DNA of 64,000 bases from Tetrahymena elliotti 4EA. Taxonomy: Eukaryota > Ciliophora > Oligohymenophorea > Hymenostomatida > Tetrahymenidae. The translations under genes were made by a program, and so were the position numbers. Below the pieces are notes generated by a model. The model searched no databases. It was not told where the DNA came from and worked only from the letters and a program-made list of their open reading frames with translations. Shown here piece by piece: positions 36,865 to 47,801 of this stretch. Within the stretch, counting starts at the first letter, position 1. The number at the start of each line of letters is the position of its first letter. The stretch spans positions 1 through 64,000 of the forward strand of contig AFXF02001845.1 of assembly GCA_000231825.2 (NCBI GenBank), in the 5' to 3' direction.

Positions 36865-37763
36865 TCATTTCATAAAATTGTTTTCCAATTAATCTTCATT
36901 TTCATATATTTGGTTCATTACATTAGTGAAAAGTTTTTCGAAAGCTGGGAAAATAGTTTCGTGTCCTTCTTCTATTGATGTGTTGAAAACAGAAACTGCT
37001 GGACAACATTTAACTTATTAAATAATTTTAAAATATTTAATTAAATAAAATAGATTAATTTTAAATAAAATGCTACTTTATCTCTATTTATTCTTTTAAA
37101 CAGGTTTTCCTGAAACTTAATGGGCAAATGCTTTTTGATAGTAAAAATATATTAAATGAAGCAAAGGCAAATTATTAGCTAGTGTATTTATTACCCATTA
37201 ACAAATTAGGAGGCATTTTTGATTTATTTGCAAAATTATTAAACCAACCTTCAATTTCTTATTCATGTCTAGGATTCTCTGCATTATATATCATTAAGCA
37301 ACCATGGGCATTCTTTTAGATTGCAGGCCATGCTGTTTCATATCTATTTTTAAATTAATTTGCTCAAAATATGCTGAATTCATTAGTGAATCAATTAACA
37401 TAGAAAAGTACAATTTTCAAATTTTATGATTTAAAATATAATTTGCTCAAAAATAATTTTCATCATTTTACCTAGGATCTCCTGAAACTGTTGAATAAAT
37501 AATAAGTAAATTTAAATTTCATCAAACATTATATTTAAATGATTTATACCATCCCAAAGTTAGATTGTAGCCATTTCTTATCCAGGTCTTTTGCGATTTA
37601 CTGGTGCTTCTCTACTAAATTCAACTATTCTTAAAGCTGCAGTAGGTCTATAATCTTTTGAAATTCCATCTAAACGATTTGCTAAATAATTTGAGATTGC
37701 TGTTTTTCCACTTTAAGAAGGACCAATAATAATAATCTTTACAACTCTTTACTTATCTGTCAT
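36865..37763 (-). CDS. IFT22: intraflagellar transport protein 22 (RABL5-like GTPase)
   Basis: The first exon (37763-37550) encodes MTDKQRVVKIIIIGPSQSGK, a Ras-like P-loop, and later LWD. A tiny exon adds VSGDP, and the next exon gives RYETAWPAIQKNAHGCLMIY. The order WD-x-SGD-x-RYE-x-WPA-x-x-K-x-AHG is specific to IFT22/RABL5. It differs from ordinary Rab GTPases, where the DTAGQE motif would be. A short exon (AFAHQVSGKP) matches the IFT22 region that replaces NKxD. The last exon ends ENNFMK and TGA. About 205 aa in five or six exons. IFT22 is a subunit of the IFT-B train that carries cargo in cilia. Its degenerate guanine-specificity motif is normal for the family. Confidence 0.88.
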
Positions 37764-38594
37764 TTTTATATTCACTTTATTAATTTATAAATCAAAAATT
37801 TCTATTGAAAGAAAGTGTTTCAAAATTTTTCTATTAATTTATTATTTAAAATTTTTTTGAAAATTTACAAATCAATTAAAAATAAACAAAAAGGTTAGGA
37901 AAGATATCATCACTCAATTAAATATTATAAATGAATATCGTTCAATCTTATAAATTGATTTAGTTTGAAATTGAATATTAATCTCCTAATTGTTTATTAA
38001 ATAAAATGTTTTCTTATTTTTTTTTTGCTTTATTCTAAAAAAATATTAAAATTTAATCAAATAAACTGTTTAGCTTTCAGTTCATATTTCTATTATTTTA
38101 CTTTGATTAAAAAAAAAACTATCAATTAAAATATTTAAAAATTTGATTTTGATGCTACTGTTATTACCTTTTAATCCTTAAAATTTTATTTTTTTAAGAG
38201 ATATTGATATTAATAGAATTAAAGAAACTTATTGGATGCTTAATATTTTTTTTACATAAAAGTAATATTTTTGTTTTTTTTATATTCATTAGATGCAAAA
38301 TACTAAAAACTAAAATATTTAAAAATTTGATTTGAATGATTTTGTTATTAGTCTGATATCACCACTCACTGATTTTTATTTTTGATAATTTAAAAAATAT
38401 TGATATTTAATAGAATGAATTGCTGTAACTAAATTAGTTTAACATCCATAATATTAAATCTATTCCGAATTTTTACTTTTAATGATTTAAGAAATACCTA
38501 ATATTTAACAGAATTAATGTGACTACATTTAATAATTATATAATAATATTTTACAAATAAATAATAATTGATTGATATTAAATATCCTTAATAT
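37764..38594. other. intergenic with degenerate repeats
   Basis: Non-coding AT-rich spacer between two minus-strand genes. Most of it is the degenerate repeat listed separately. Confidence 0.4.
38105..38530. repeat. degenerate direct repeats, period about 180 bases
   Basis: Two clear copies (near 38125 and 38310) share AAAATATTTAAAAATTTGAT followed by a GTTATTA block and then an ATATTGATATTxAATAGAAT block. A partial third copy of the last block is near 38490. Very AT-rich, so chance similarity adds to the signal. Confidence 0.45.
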
Positions 38595-41126
38595 TCAATT
38601 GAGGAAGTGTTATCTACAATAACTCTCTTCAGCTTTATTTAATAAAAATGCTTAGTATCTTTTTTCTTCAAATTCTTTTCTTGTTTTACCATAAGTAACA
38701 AATTAATCAAAATATTTTTCAAAGTATTTCTTTCCCTGATACCCATAATAATGCAGACCTAGTATTTTATCGTTATCTTTTTTATCACAAACAAGCATTA
38801 CATATGTATTATTACTCTCAAAATTAATTATATCTCTGTATTCATCATAAACACATTAAATGATTTCTCTAACCTTCAAATATAATTTCTTTTTATATTC
38901 TTTGCTTACTTTTCTCAACTAAGAAAGGTGCTAGTTCAATAAAGATGCAGCATGATGCTCAAAAATAGATGTTTTTTCTACTATGGCTTGCTCAAGATTT
39001 CTAGCTCTCTTGACTGCATCTATTGTAGAATCTCTAACCTAATCAAGAAACAAATCTTCGCTAACAGCATTCTTTTCCCATAGTCTATATTTATTCTTCT
39101 TATTCTTGATTTTAGATAAGTCTTCCTTTTTACTGTTGATCACTTTTGATCTTTAACCAGCCTATGTTCTTTTATAAAGTTTACTGTAGTTATCAGAGTA
39201 CTGGCTGGTGTTATTGCTATTTGTTTTATCCTAACTCTAACTTCTATTTAAATCTCTATTTCCTTCTTATTCTTCTTCCTCTTCTGCAATTGATTCACCA
39301 AAATGTGTTTTTTCATAATCCCCTAACACAGACAAATAAAAAATTAAATGTAAAAAGCATAAATAATTCAAAAAATCAAATGAAATTAATTTTTTTACTT
39401 AAGAAATTAGATTTGGAAAAGTCATATGAGTCTTTAATTTAAGACTTAACATCTTACTTGTTGTAGGTTGTAGTTGTTAATACTTTAGATTTTAAGTTGC
39501 TACTGGCAATTTAAGAATTATTTAGAACTCTCGATTTGTTTTGTTAATTGAACACAACTGATTTTTAATTAGAATTTGCTGTTAATTTGCTCTACTAATG
39601 ATGATCTTCAATTTTAGATTTTTATTGTGAGGTAACTGATAGACTGTCTTTATTTTGCTTTTATTATGAAGTATTTGATTTATTACTGTAGAACATATCA
39701 TCATAATTTTCTTCTTCTTCATCATCTTCTATATCCTGTAGTGTGTCAATCTTCATTTCTATTTTATCATCTTCTCCTTACTGTTATGTAGCCATCTCTG
39801 ACTGCTTTTTCTTGATTGAATATTCATCGTAAGAGTACATATAATATACAATTTCTTTAGACCTATCAAATTAATATTTTATGAGAGCTTATTTGTAAAA
39901 GAGCCCTAACTTCAGATAGTTACTCTTTCTATTGAATATATTATTAGCATATGAAACCATGTAATCATATTCATGTATCTTTTAATATCTAGCTTCCCAA
40001 AGCATATTTTTATCATCAAATATTTCTTCATTTGATTGTACATCATCTTCATCATCTTTAAGAATGTTTGAGTTCACATTATTTATTGTCCTCTACCATA
40101 TATAAGAAGGTATTTTGCCTTGTGATTTGGATAGATTAAAATTATCAATATATATTGTATTGTCACCAAAAATATCCTTCATCTTTAAGTCTTCTTTGAA
40201 ATCTTTTCCAAACAAATTTTAATGCTATTTGTTTATTTTTTCAAATTTATAAAGAGTTTCAAATCTATTTTCATCTGTTATTTTATCATATCTCAACCCT
40301 GATAGCTTTTATCCATAAGCTTAATTGCCTTTTCTATTATTTTTTGGTGATATTTGTTATTAAAATTAGCTATAATCTAAGGATCCCTCACTTTAACTCT
40401 CATCATCTTCGTAATCATCACTGCGACCATCGTCATCTTCATCATATTCATCTGATTGAAAAATATCATGATCATTTTGTATTTTTTTAGCCTTATTACC
40501 ATATTCATTTGATGCTTTGAAATAATCAATTGATTCATCTTCAACTAACTTATCAGTAATATGCATTCCTCCTTCATTCTAAAGTTTAAACAAATTAATT
40601 AATGATTTCTTAGTTTATTAAATGAATGAATACTTACTTTGCTTTTGCTGATCATTTAAGCTAGAATTTTAGTAGAGAATTTAGGAGTTTCATCCAAATT
40701 ATCTTTTATTGAGATTTGGCTGCTTTTATTAGATTAAATTTTCTATTCAGCTTTTGTTGAATGTTGATTTTAGTTATTTCTTTCATATTGAAACTGATTT
40801 CGATACTAATTATAATATGGATCTGGATTTTAATTTTGCTAAAATTAATTTTAATTCTAAATCTTTGCTTCTAAAGGATGCCATGAAACAACATTATTTG
40901 TAGGGTAGAAAACTTTTTATGAATGCTAAATAGGAGGAGGTAATTAGACTTAATGATTTACATTGTTATAAACTATCCTTTATGTATGAGGGAAAGGATT
41001 ATGTAATTGATTTTAATAAGGACTTAAAGGATAGCTACTTTATTAATAAATTGGGTTAACATAAGGTGGAGGTTACTAATAGCTTCCTAAATATTAGCTA
41101 TATGTAGGAACGCTTTGGTATTGCAT
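38595..41126 (-). CDS. unrecognised acidic, Q/N/S-rich protein
   Basis: Starts MQYQSVPTYSQYLG at 41126 with a Pro/Gln/Tyr-rich first 130 residues. An intron of about 60 bases lies near 40580-40640, after ILAQMISKSK. A strongly acidic region follows (YDEDDDGRSDDYEDDE), then a more ordered block (KDIFGDNTIYIDNFN through YQFDRSKEIVYYMYSYDEY), a second acidic stretch (DIEDDEEEENYDD) and a Ser/Gln-rich linker. Another intron (about 39315-39390) follows SKSNFL. The C-terminal exon is charged and helical, with RDSTIDAVKRARNLEQAIVE and a compact end KILGLHYYGYQGKKYFEKYF. Total about 790 aa. I cannot assign a family. The acidic tracts suggest a nuclear or chromatin-binding protein, but this is a guess. 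Confidence 0.7.
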
Positions 41127-41708
41127 TACTAAAATAATAAATAAGTAAGCAAATAAATGTTATGAAAGTATTTAAAATTTATTAATTTATTATTTATTTT
41201 CCAGTGGATTTGTTAATAAAAACTTTTGATTGCTTCTAGCTAGTTGTTAAATAAAAAAATATTTAAACTCAAATAAATATAAAGTGTTTCATCAATCATT
41301 TTAGATTTTTAATGAAAAAATTTATAAATAATAAAACAGATATTAATATGACAAAACATGCAAAATATTACTAAAGATTTTCTTTAAATTTCATTCATTT
41401 TTTAAAAAAATATAATTAAAACTCAACATTTTTTTAATTTTATATTTCTTTTTGAGTAAAATAAAACAATTTACCAGCATAACCTATGAAATTTAAGATC
41501 AGTATTAAATTTAATAGATGTATTAGTCTATGGGAAATGTTATAAAGTATAGATAGATTCTATTATAGTTTTTGAATTTATTTAAGTTACTTATCATGAA
41601 TTAATTTATTTATTGAATGAGTGAGTGAAAGTTTAAGATATAAATTTTTTAATAAAATTAATTAAATTTAATAAATAATAATATTTGATAGAAGGCTCTT
41701 TTGAAAAA
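41127..41708. other. divergent intergenic region
   Basis: About 580 bases between divergent genes, so probably two promoters. AT-rich, no motif seen. Confidence 0.4.
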
Positions 41709-42440
41709 ATGAAGACAATTGTTTAAATGATTGGTATTTTTGGTTTATTCCAATTTGGATTATACCAATATAATAAGCATCATAAAAAAGTTAAAGTAGA
41801 GAAAGTTTTACTCAAAAAAAGATAAATTTTGTATAGAAGCTATTAAGGAAAATTTTAAAGATCAACCTAAATATTTTAAAAACTTTTATAAGAATGCTCT
41901 CCTTTCATTAAGATTAATAATTAGATAAATGTTATTTATGATGATCCTTAAATAACTTAAGACCCAGATTAATAGCTTTATATTGTAGGAATAGAACTTG
42001 ATGATGAAAAATAGCAATCGCTTGCCAAAAAAATAACAGAAACATTTAAAGAATATAGTTTAGCTGAAATACCGGAGGCCAACTATTTAATCTGTGATGA
42101 AGAAGCAGAAGATATAACAGAACCTTCATTTGATGAATATGTAACAGATGTAATGATTCAGGCCTTAAAATCAATCATATCTTCAGATAATTTAGATCCT
42201 AAAGGATAATATATCGAAAAACAATTATATGATGATTCAGGTAAATTTAAAGAAGTAGAAATAAGTTATCCAGTTGAATTCAGATTAGAAAAATATATGA
42301 ATCACTCATTAATAGTTGAAAAAATTAGAAAACAAGAAGAAGAGAGAAAAAAGAAAGAAGAAGAATAGAGGAAACTATAATAGTAACAGTAATTGTAATA
42401 GTAATAGTAAATAGCAAAATAACAAAAAGGCAAAAAATGA
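41709..42440 (+). CDS. TEX264-like membrane protein (GyrI-like domain)
   Basis: A single uninterrupted frame of 243 aa. It starts with a hydrophobic N-terminal anchor (MIGIFGLFQFGLYQY). The middle part follows the TEX264 pattern: a YRSYQGKF line, a FxKLLQECSPF helix, VIYDDPQ...DPDQQLYIVG (compare YYDNPH...PxxCRxAVG in animal TEX264), then FKEYSLAEIPEANYL and a C-terminal YPVEFRLEKY. TEX264 is an ER-phagy receptor with a GyrI-like fold in animals. The tail here is a charged helix (EEERKKKEEEQRK) running into a Gln-rich stretch, different from the animal LC3-binding tail, and I see no clear LIR motif. The family call is by remote motif similarity. Confidence 0.68.
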
Positions 42441-43504
42441 TTTTGAGTTTTTAATCTAATTTTAGAAAGAAATAAGCCTGATTACAAATTTGTTTTTATT
42501 TATTAAAACTCTTTATTCTATTAACCATTCGCTTTACATACTCTAAAATTATTAAATTTTATTTACTCAAAATAATCTTCTATTCAAAAAATAATGTTGA
42601 TCTCTTTATTTCCTACAATCTCTAATAATCTAAAACCGAATAGTAATAATTTATTCTTTCATCAGATTTTATTTTTTGTTGTTTCAAAAAACAAATAATG
42701 AGAATTTTTTAGAAAAAATAAAAGAAATTATTTTATTTATAAATTGATAAATTCCAATTGATCTTGATTATATTCAAATTTATTTTAAATATTTAGTTTT
42801 TAAAAAAAATCAATATATAGGATTATGATAAGATGGTTATTCTTTTAAATTTGTTATTAAAATGTTTATTTATTTTTTGAGAACAGAAAATAATTATTGA
42901 AATTGAAAAATTTTATCAAATTAAAAATATTTAAATTCAGGATGGGAATTATTTTTTTTAAAATTTTTGATTTTTTGACTTGACTGATTTTTCAGAATAA
43001 TATTCATAATTATTGTAAAAAGGAATTGATTCAATTCTAAATATTTATTAAAAATTTTTGAGAATCAATCAGTTATATTTTTAAAAAATGACAATTAATA
43101 ATTAAGCTGAAAAGTTAATATTTTTTGGAATAAGAGATAGATTTAAAAACATTTTTTGTTTATTTTTTGAAATGAATTAAGTTGATTTTCCAAATTCTAA
43201 TTTTTATAATTTAAAAATTTTTTTGTTTTTGTTTGAAATTATTATCATTTTTGAATTATAGATTGATAAATAATCTATCTTATAATGCTATTATTACAAA
43301 TTAAAAAATTCTGTTAATCTTTAATCTAATTTTTGTTTTTGAAAATCTAATGATCAATCAATTATCAAAGAAACAAACAAAAAAACAAATAATTGATTTC
43401 ATCTGTTTAATATCTTTCAAAATTTTGATATACATTCTTAAATTAAATATACAAATCAATTAAACAGCTAAATCATTTAACATTGATAATATATATATTC
43501 AAAT
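42441..43504. other. intergenic, no feature seen
   Basis: About 1.06 kb of AT-rich DNA between two same-strand genes. No open frame or structured element was found. Confidence 0.4.
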
Positions 43505-46500
43505 ATGAAATAGCTACAATTTGATAATAATTTTAAATCTGTAAATGGAATTAATTTAATGAAGGAGCTTGAAAATGCTCCTTAAAAACATTATGGAAAT
43601 ACATAGTAATAAGGTATGCAGTAAAGTAATGACTTAGATTATAGAAGCAGGAGAAACATCACAAAAATAGCTTAAATCCTACATTAGTAAAACTATTAAT
43701 AGGTTGACCAAATTTCAAAATTGCAGTAAAATAAATAGTAGTAGTAATCAGTTGAGAGGCTTATTGCTTAAAATTAGGACCTAAATTCTTCAAATAATCA
43801 AAGCAAAAATACCAGTTCAGTTTTACTTATTCCTGCAATTAGAGATCTAAATCAAGAGAGAATACTTTAGAGATTAAAATCAAGGACTATTCATTCAGAG
43901 TAGTCATCACCAAAAATGGAAAAGAATACACCTTCAAATATCAATAGTGAGTTTAGTAGTTATTAATGCAATTTTCCCAAAGATTTTTCACCTAAAGTAA
44001 CTGAATAGAATACGAGTTCAAATAGTATTGGATTTAACTAGTTGAGCAATCTTGTTTACAATTAATGCTCTGTAGCCAGGTCTTAAAGCAGGGAAAAGGA
44101 ATTAATTTAATCTACCAATTTAAATAGCTTAGAATCTGAGTGGTCTAAGATAAAAAAAGAGCATAATTTTGATAACAGGAGTTAGTCTCCATTCAGGTTT
44201 CATAGTCCTGTCCTGTAAGGATAACAAACTGGTTCTAATTAACTATCATATTCAAATATAGGTAACGAGTCAAAAATTTCAAATAGCTCAAATAACGGAG
44301 CTTCATCTCTTTCTAGATAATTTGCAGATTACTAAATAAGCTAAAAAAATGAGTGGTGCAGTAGCTTAGAAAGATCGTAAAAATATTTTTTAAAATGGAA
44401 TTTAAATATTATAAAAAAATTTAATTGATTTAATTATTTTTGACATGTTTTTACATATAAATAAGTGCTGATTCTACAAAGAAAACCTTCGAAAATAATA
44501 GCAGTTCTAATGCAGTGTCTCAAAAAATCCATAAAAATGCATTTGCTGGAGAATATAAATCCAAGCAGAAAACACTTATCAAGAAGTCAGTGCCTTTATC
44601 AAAAATTAATTTAGAATTGGTTAAGCAAGAGTAGCTTTCAGGTAGATAGCTCACAGCTGGTAGAAAGACTCCTAAGAGTTCTTCTTCATAGCAAAATTAA
44701 AAATGCTCATAAATAATAATTTCTTAAATGACTCCTACTAACAATTAATTTGTCTAAAGCTCTAATTCTTTATCAAATCGCTAACACAGAAGCAGCTAAG
44801 ACAACAAAGATGAGTCTCATTTTTAAACTATTCTAGATAAATATTAAAATGTTCATAAAAGACAACAAGTATAGTTGTAATAGCAACAATAGAATCTTAA
44901 CATGAGTAACTTGAGCAATAACTCTTCTAATAGTTTTCAACCAACTAACTATCAATGCATCTCAACTCAACCTTTAAATTATGGATAAAATAATCTTCAA
45001 GAAGTTAATAATATATCAAGTTTTGATACATCTAGTTGTTCAGGTGTTGAAAATAAAAGAAATTCAATTTATGATTCACGTTAATCTTTTAATTTCAAAC
45101 TATAAAAAGAGGATTCTTCAGGAAGTAATGGGACTTAAGCTTAAACAGCTTCATAACAAATATATAACTTTTCATCTAAAATTATTAATCCAAGCAACTA
45201 CTACACTTCTCCTAACTTTAATTAAAACCTTTCATCTACTTAGCTTAATCAAAACAGTTTAAAAATTTAAAATAATAACTTAACACCACAATAAATCTAA
45301 CCTTCACTTTCTTGGAATCTTTAAAGTCATTAAAATATCTAAGCTAACCCTATAGGTAGTTAGTTGGTGTTAGCATAGTAACAGAGTGGCAAAAGCGAAA
45401 GATAAATTACTATCTAATCTACACAATAAAGTGAGAATTAACTCCAAAAGAATTCTTAATCAAGCTCAAAAATCCATAATTAAATAAAAATAATGTCCCC
45501 TAAATAAAACGATTTAAAAACTATTTCCTAAAGAAATAATTTAAATAAGTAGGGCTCAAGTGAAAACATTTCATCTTGTTAGCATTTGTCTTCTTCTTAG
45601 ATTTCAGTTGAATAGAATTAAGTAATGAATAGTGTTCCTAAAGGAGGAATAGATGATGTAGAATTAACCACTTCTAAGTGTTATGGTAAAAGTGTTGCTA
45701 CAAATCAACAAGAAAGAGATGTTAAATAGATCATCATGAATAAAATTCATAAAATGAATGTGGCTAAGATATGCTTAAAAGATGAAGATTTAGGATCAAT
45801 GAGCTATAATAATTGTAATAATAACAGTGACAGCTCATATAATAATTTTTAAAATATCAATAATGAAAAAAATGAATCTGACATAATGAGATGCTAGTAA
45901 TAAAGCAATTTAATTTCATATAGCCCTATTTCTTCTGCTAATTATGAGCGTCATCAAATACTAAATAGCTCTCCTTGTCAATAAAGCAATTTATCATCAT
46001 CAGCTTGTAACTTGCAAGTTAACAAACCTGTAAGCTTGATGCCTATGGTAAAATATCAGCCATAGTCTGAAAGTAAAAAAATTTAAGGAAAAGCAGTAAA
46101 CTCAAACACAACTTCACCAGATAAGCATGAAAACATCTCCAAGGTAGAAATTAATAAATAAAAATTATATTACTAGAATTTAATTTACAAATTTAAATAA
46201 AAATAGGTAGGAGGAATAGAATATAAACTTAAGTAGATTGGTTCTCAAAATTAGCAATAGGTTTAGCAAAATCATTAGAGCTACATTTTATAAAATAGTC
46301 AAAATACAAATAACATAAATCCAAATCAGTATTAAATTTAGCAACCCACATCAAGTTAATAGCAGATATAAATATTGACAAACAATAATTTCTAAGAGCC
46401 AATTAAAAATAAAAACATAGTAAATCAATAAAATTAAAACACCAACTTACAGACAAGTAGTAAATACTAAATTAACTTAGCTTAGATTTTGTAAAGCGAC

Positions 46501-47495
46501 AACAATAAATTGAAAGAATCTAATACATTTAACTAAGAAAACCTTGATAAAAAAAATCAAGCCAATAACTAGTCTTAATTTCATGTTTTCTCTTCAAATT
46601 CAAATAACTCTGCTTCTTAATTAGTGAACCAACAATAATATTCTTCCTAACAGTCTTACTATCAAAGAATGTATCTAATTTTTCTTTTATTAAATAAAAT
46701 ATTTTATTATTTTTTTAAATTAGAAATCCTTTGCAGGTGAGTACTAATATAAATAGAATAATTTCGTAAAAGGCATCAGAATAACATAAAATCACATAAA
46801 TTAAGTCCACATAAAATGTTGATTAGTTCAATTACTATTCTAAACCTATCTCTCAGTAGACAATTGGAAACAAAAATTTTATTTTATAACCTTAAATTGA
46901 ATCTAAGAATGGAATAGTTCTTAAAAATTAACAATAGTAATAATAAACTATATAACACTAACATCAATAAACAGCTTAAATAGGAGTTCCAGTAGATCGT
47001 GCTTTTTTGAGGTCAAATTCCAGTGAAGGTTAGTTTTAATTAGGCTAGTTATAAAATACTCAAGGATAATAATAAAAGTAACAGAATTAGGATATTGAAA
47101 ATAACTGTAAGAGTGAAATAATTAAGAATGGAATTTTAAAAATTGAGTACCCAAATCAACACGCAAACAATATAATATCATATTAAAATAATATATGCCT
47201 ATCTTATAAATAAAATACTTCTACTAACAATACAAATAACTAATATAATACAGCAGAGAAAGATAGTAATATTTTCATGCCCCACTAAAATCAAGAAAAA
47301 TAAATTCAATATATAAATAAATAATACAATAATAACGATTAGAATTCATATGCTTCTAACTAAAATGTTAAATATTAATAGGAATAGTAATAACAACAAC
47401 AACTACCAGCAAAAAGGTCTTTTATCAGTAACTAAGCATAAAATAACCACGATATTCCAAAAATAAAGAAAACCAGCTCATTTTTCGCTCATTGA
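43505..47495 (+). CDS. long Q/N/S-rich disordered protein
   Basis: Three exons (about 43505-44370, 44470-46670, 46722-47495) give about 1280 aa. Nearly the whole protein is Gln, Asn and Ser, with short QQQ and NNN runs, scattered SPxK/SPF sites, and no folded domain that I can see. Many of the glutamines are TAA or TAG, so in the standard code this region looks like dense stops. The most conserved-looking stretches are VLLIPAIRDLNQERILQRL near residue 110 and RDVKQIIMNKIHKMNVAK around 45720. The composition is prion-like and suggests a scaffold or condensate protein. It lies directly upstream of the potassium channel array, whose own tails have similar composition. Function unknown. Confidence 0.8.
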
Positions 47496-47801
47496 GAAAT
47501 GAATTAGGAGTGAATAAAATGTATGTTTATATCTGCATAAATGTTTTTTTAGTATTTAGCTGTAATAATAATAGATTATTAGTGATTTGTTTAGATTAAT
47601 TATTTTTATTTTTAAATAGAAGTATTCTTTTTTTTTAATTGAAGTTAATTAATTTGAAATTTATTTCTTTTTAACTTTTAATTATAAAATACCTCTCTAT
47701 GCTTATAATTTATGTAAGTTTAATTGTTAAAAATCTAACAAAGTAGAGGTATTTGACAGTATTCTTTTATTATAAACAAAAACTTCATTTAATATTTGCA
47801 A
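47496..47801. other. intergenic
   Basis: About 300 bases of AT-rich DNA upstream of the first channel gene, with nothing recognisable. Confidence 0.4.

Noticed and set aside
39146..39442. Plus-strand frame of 98 codons
   Set aside because: It is antisense to the Ser/Gln-rich linker, an intron and an acidic exon of the minus-strand gene at 38595-41126, and its composition (Tyr/Leu/Ser-rich) is that of a shadow.
44981..45262. Plus-strand frame of 93 codons inside the Q/N/S-rich gene
   Set aside because: It is the +1 shadow of the real ciliate-code frame, which continues for over two kilobases in exon 2.
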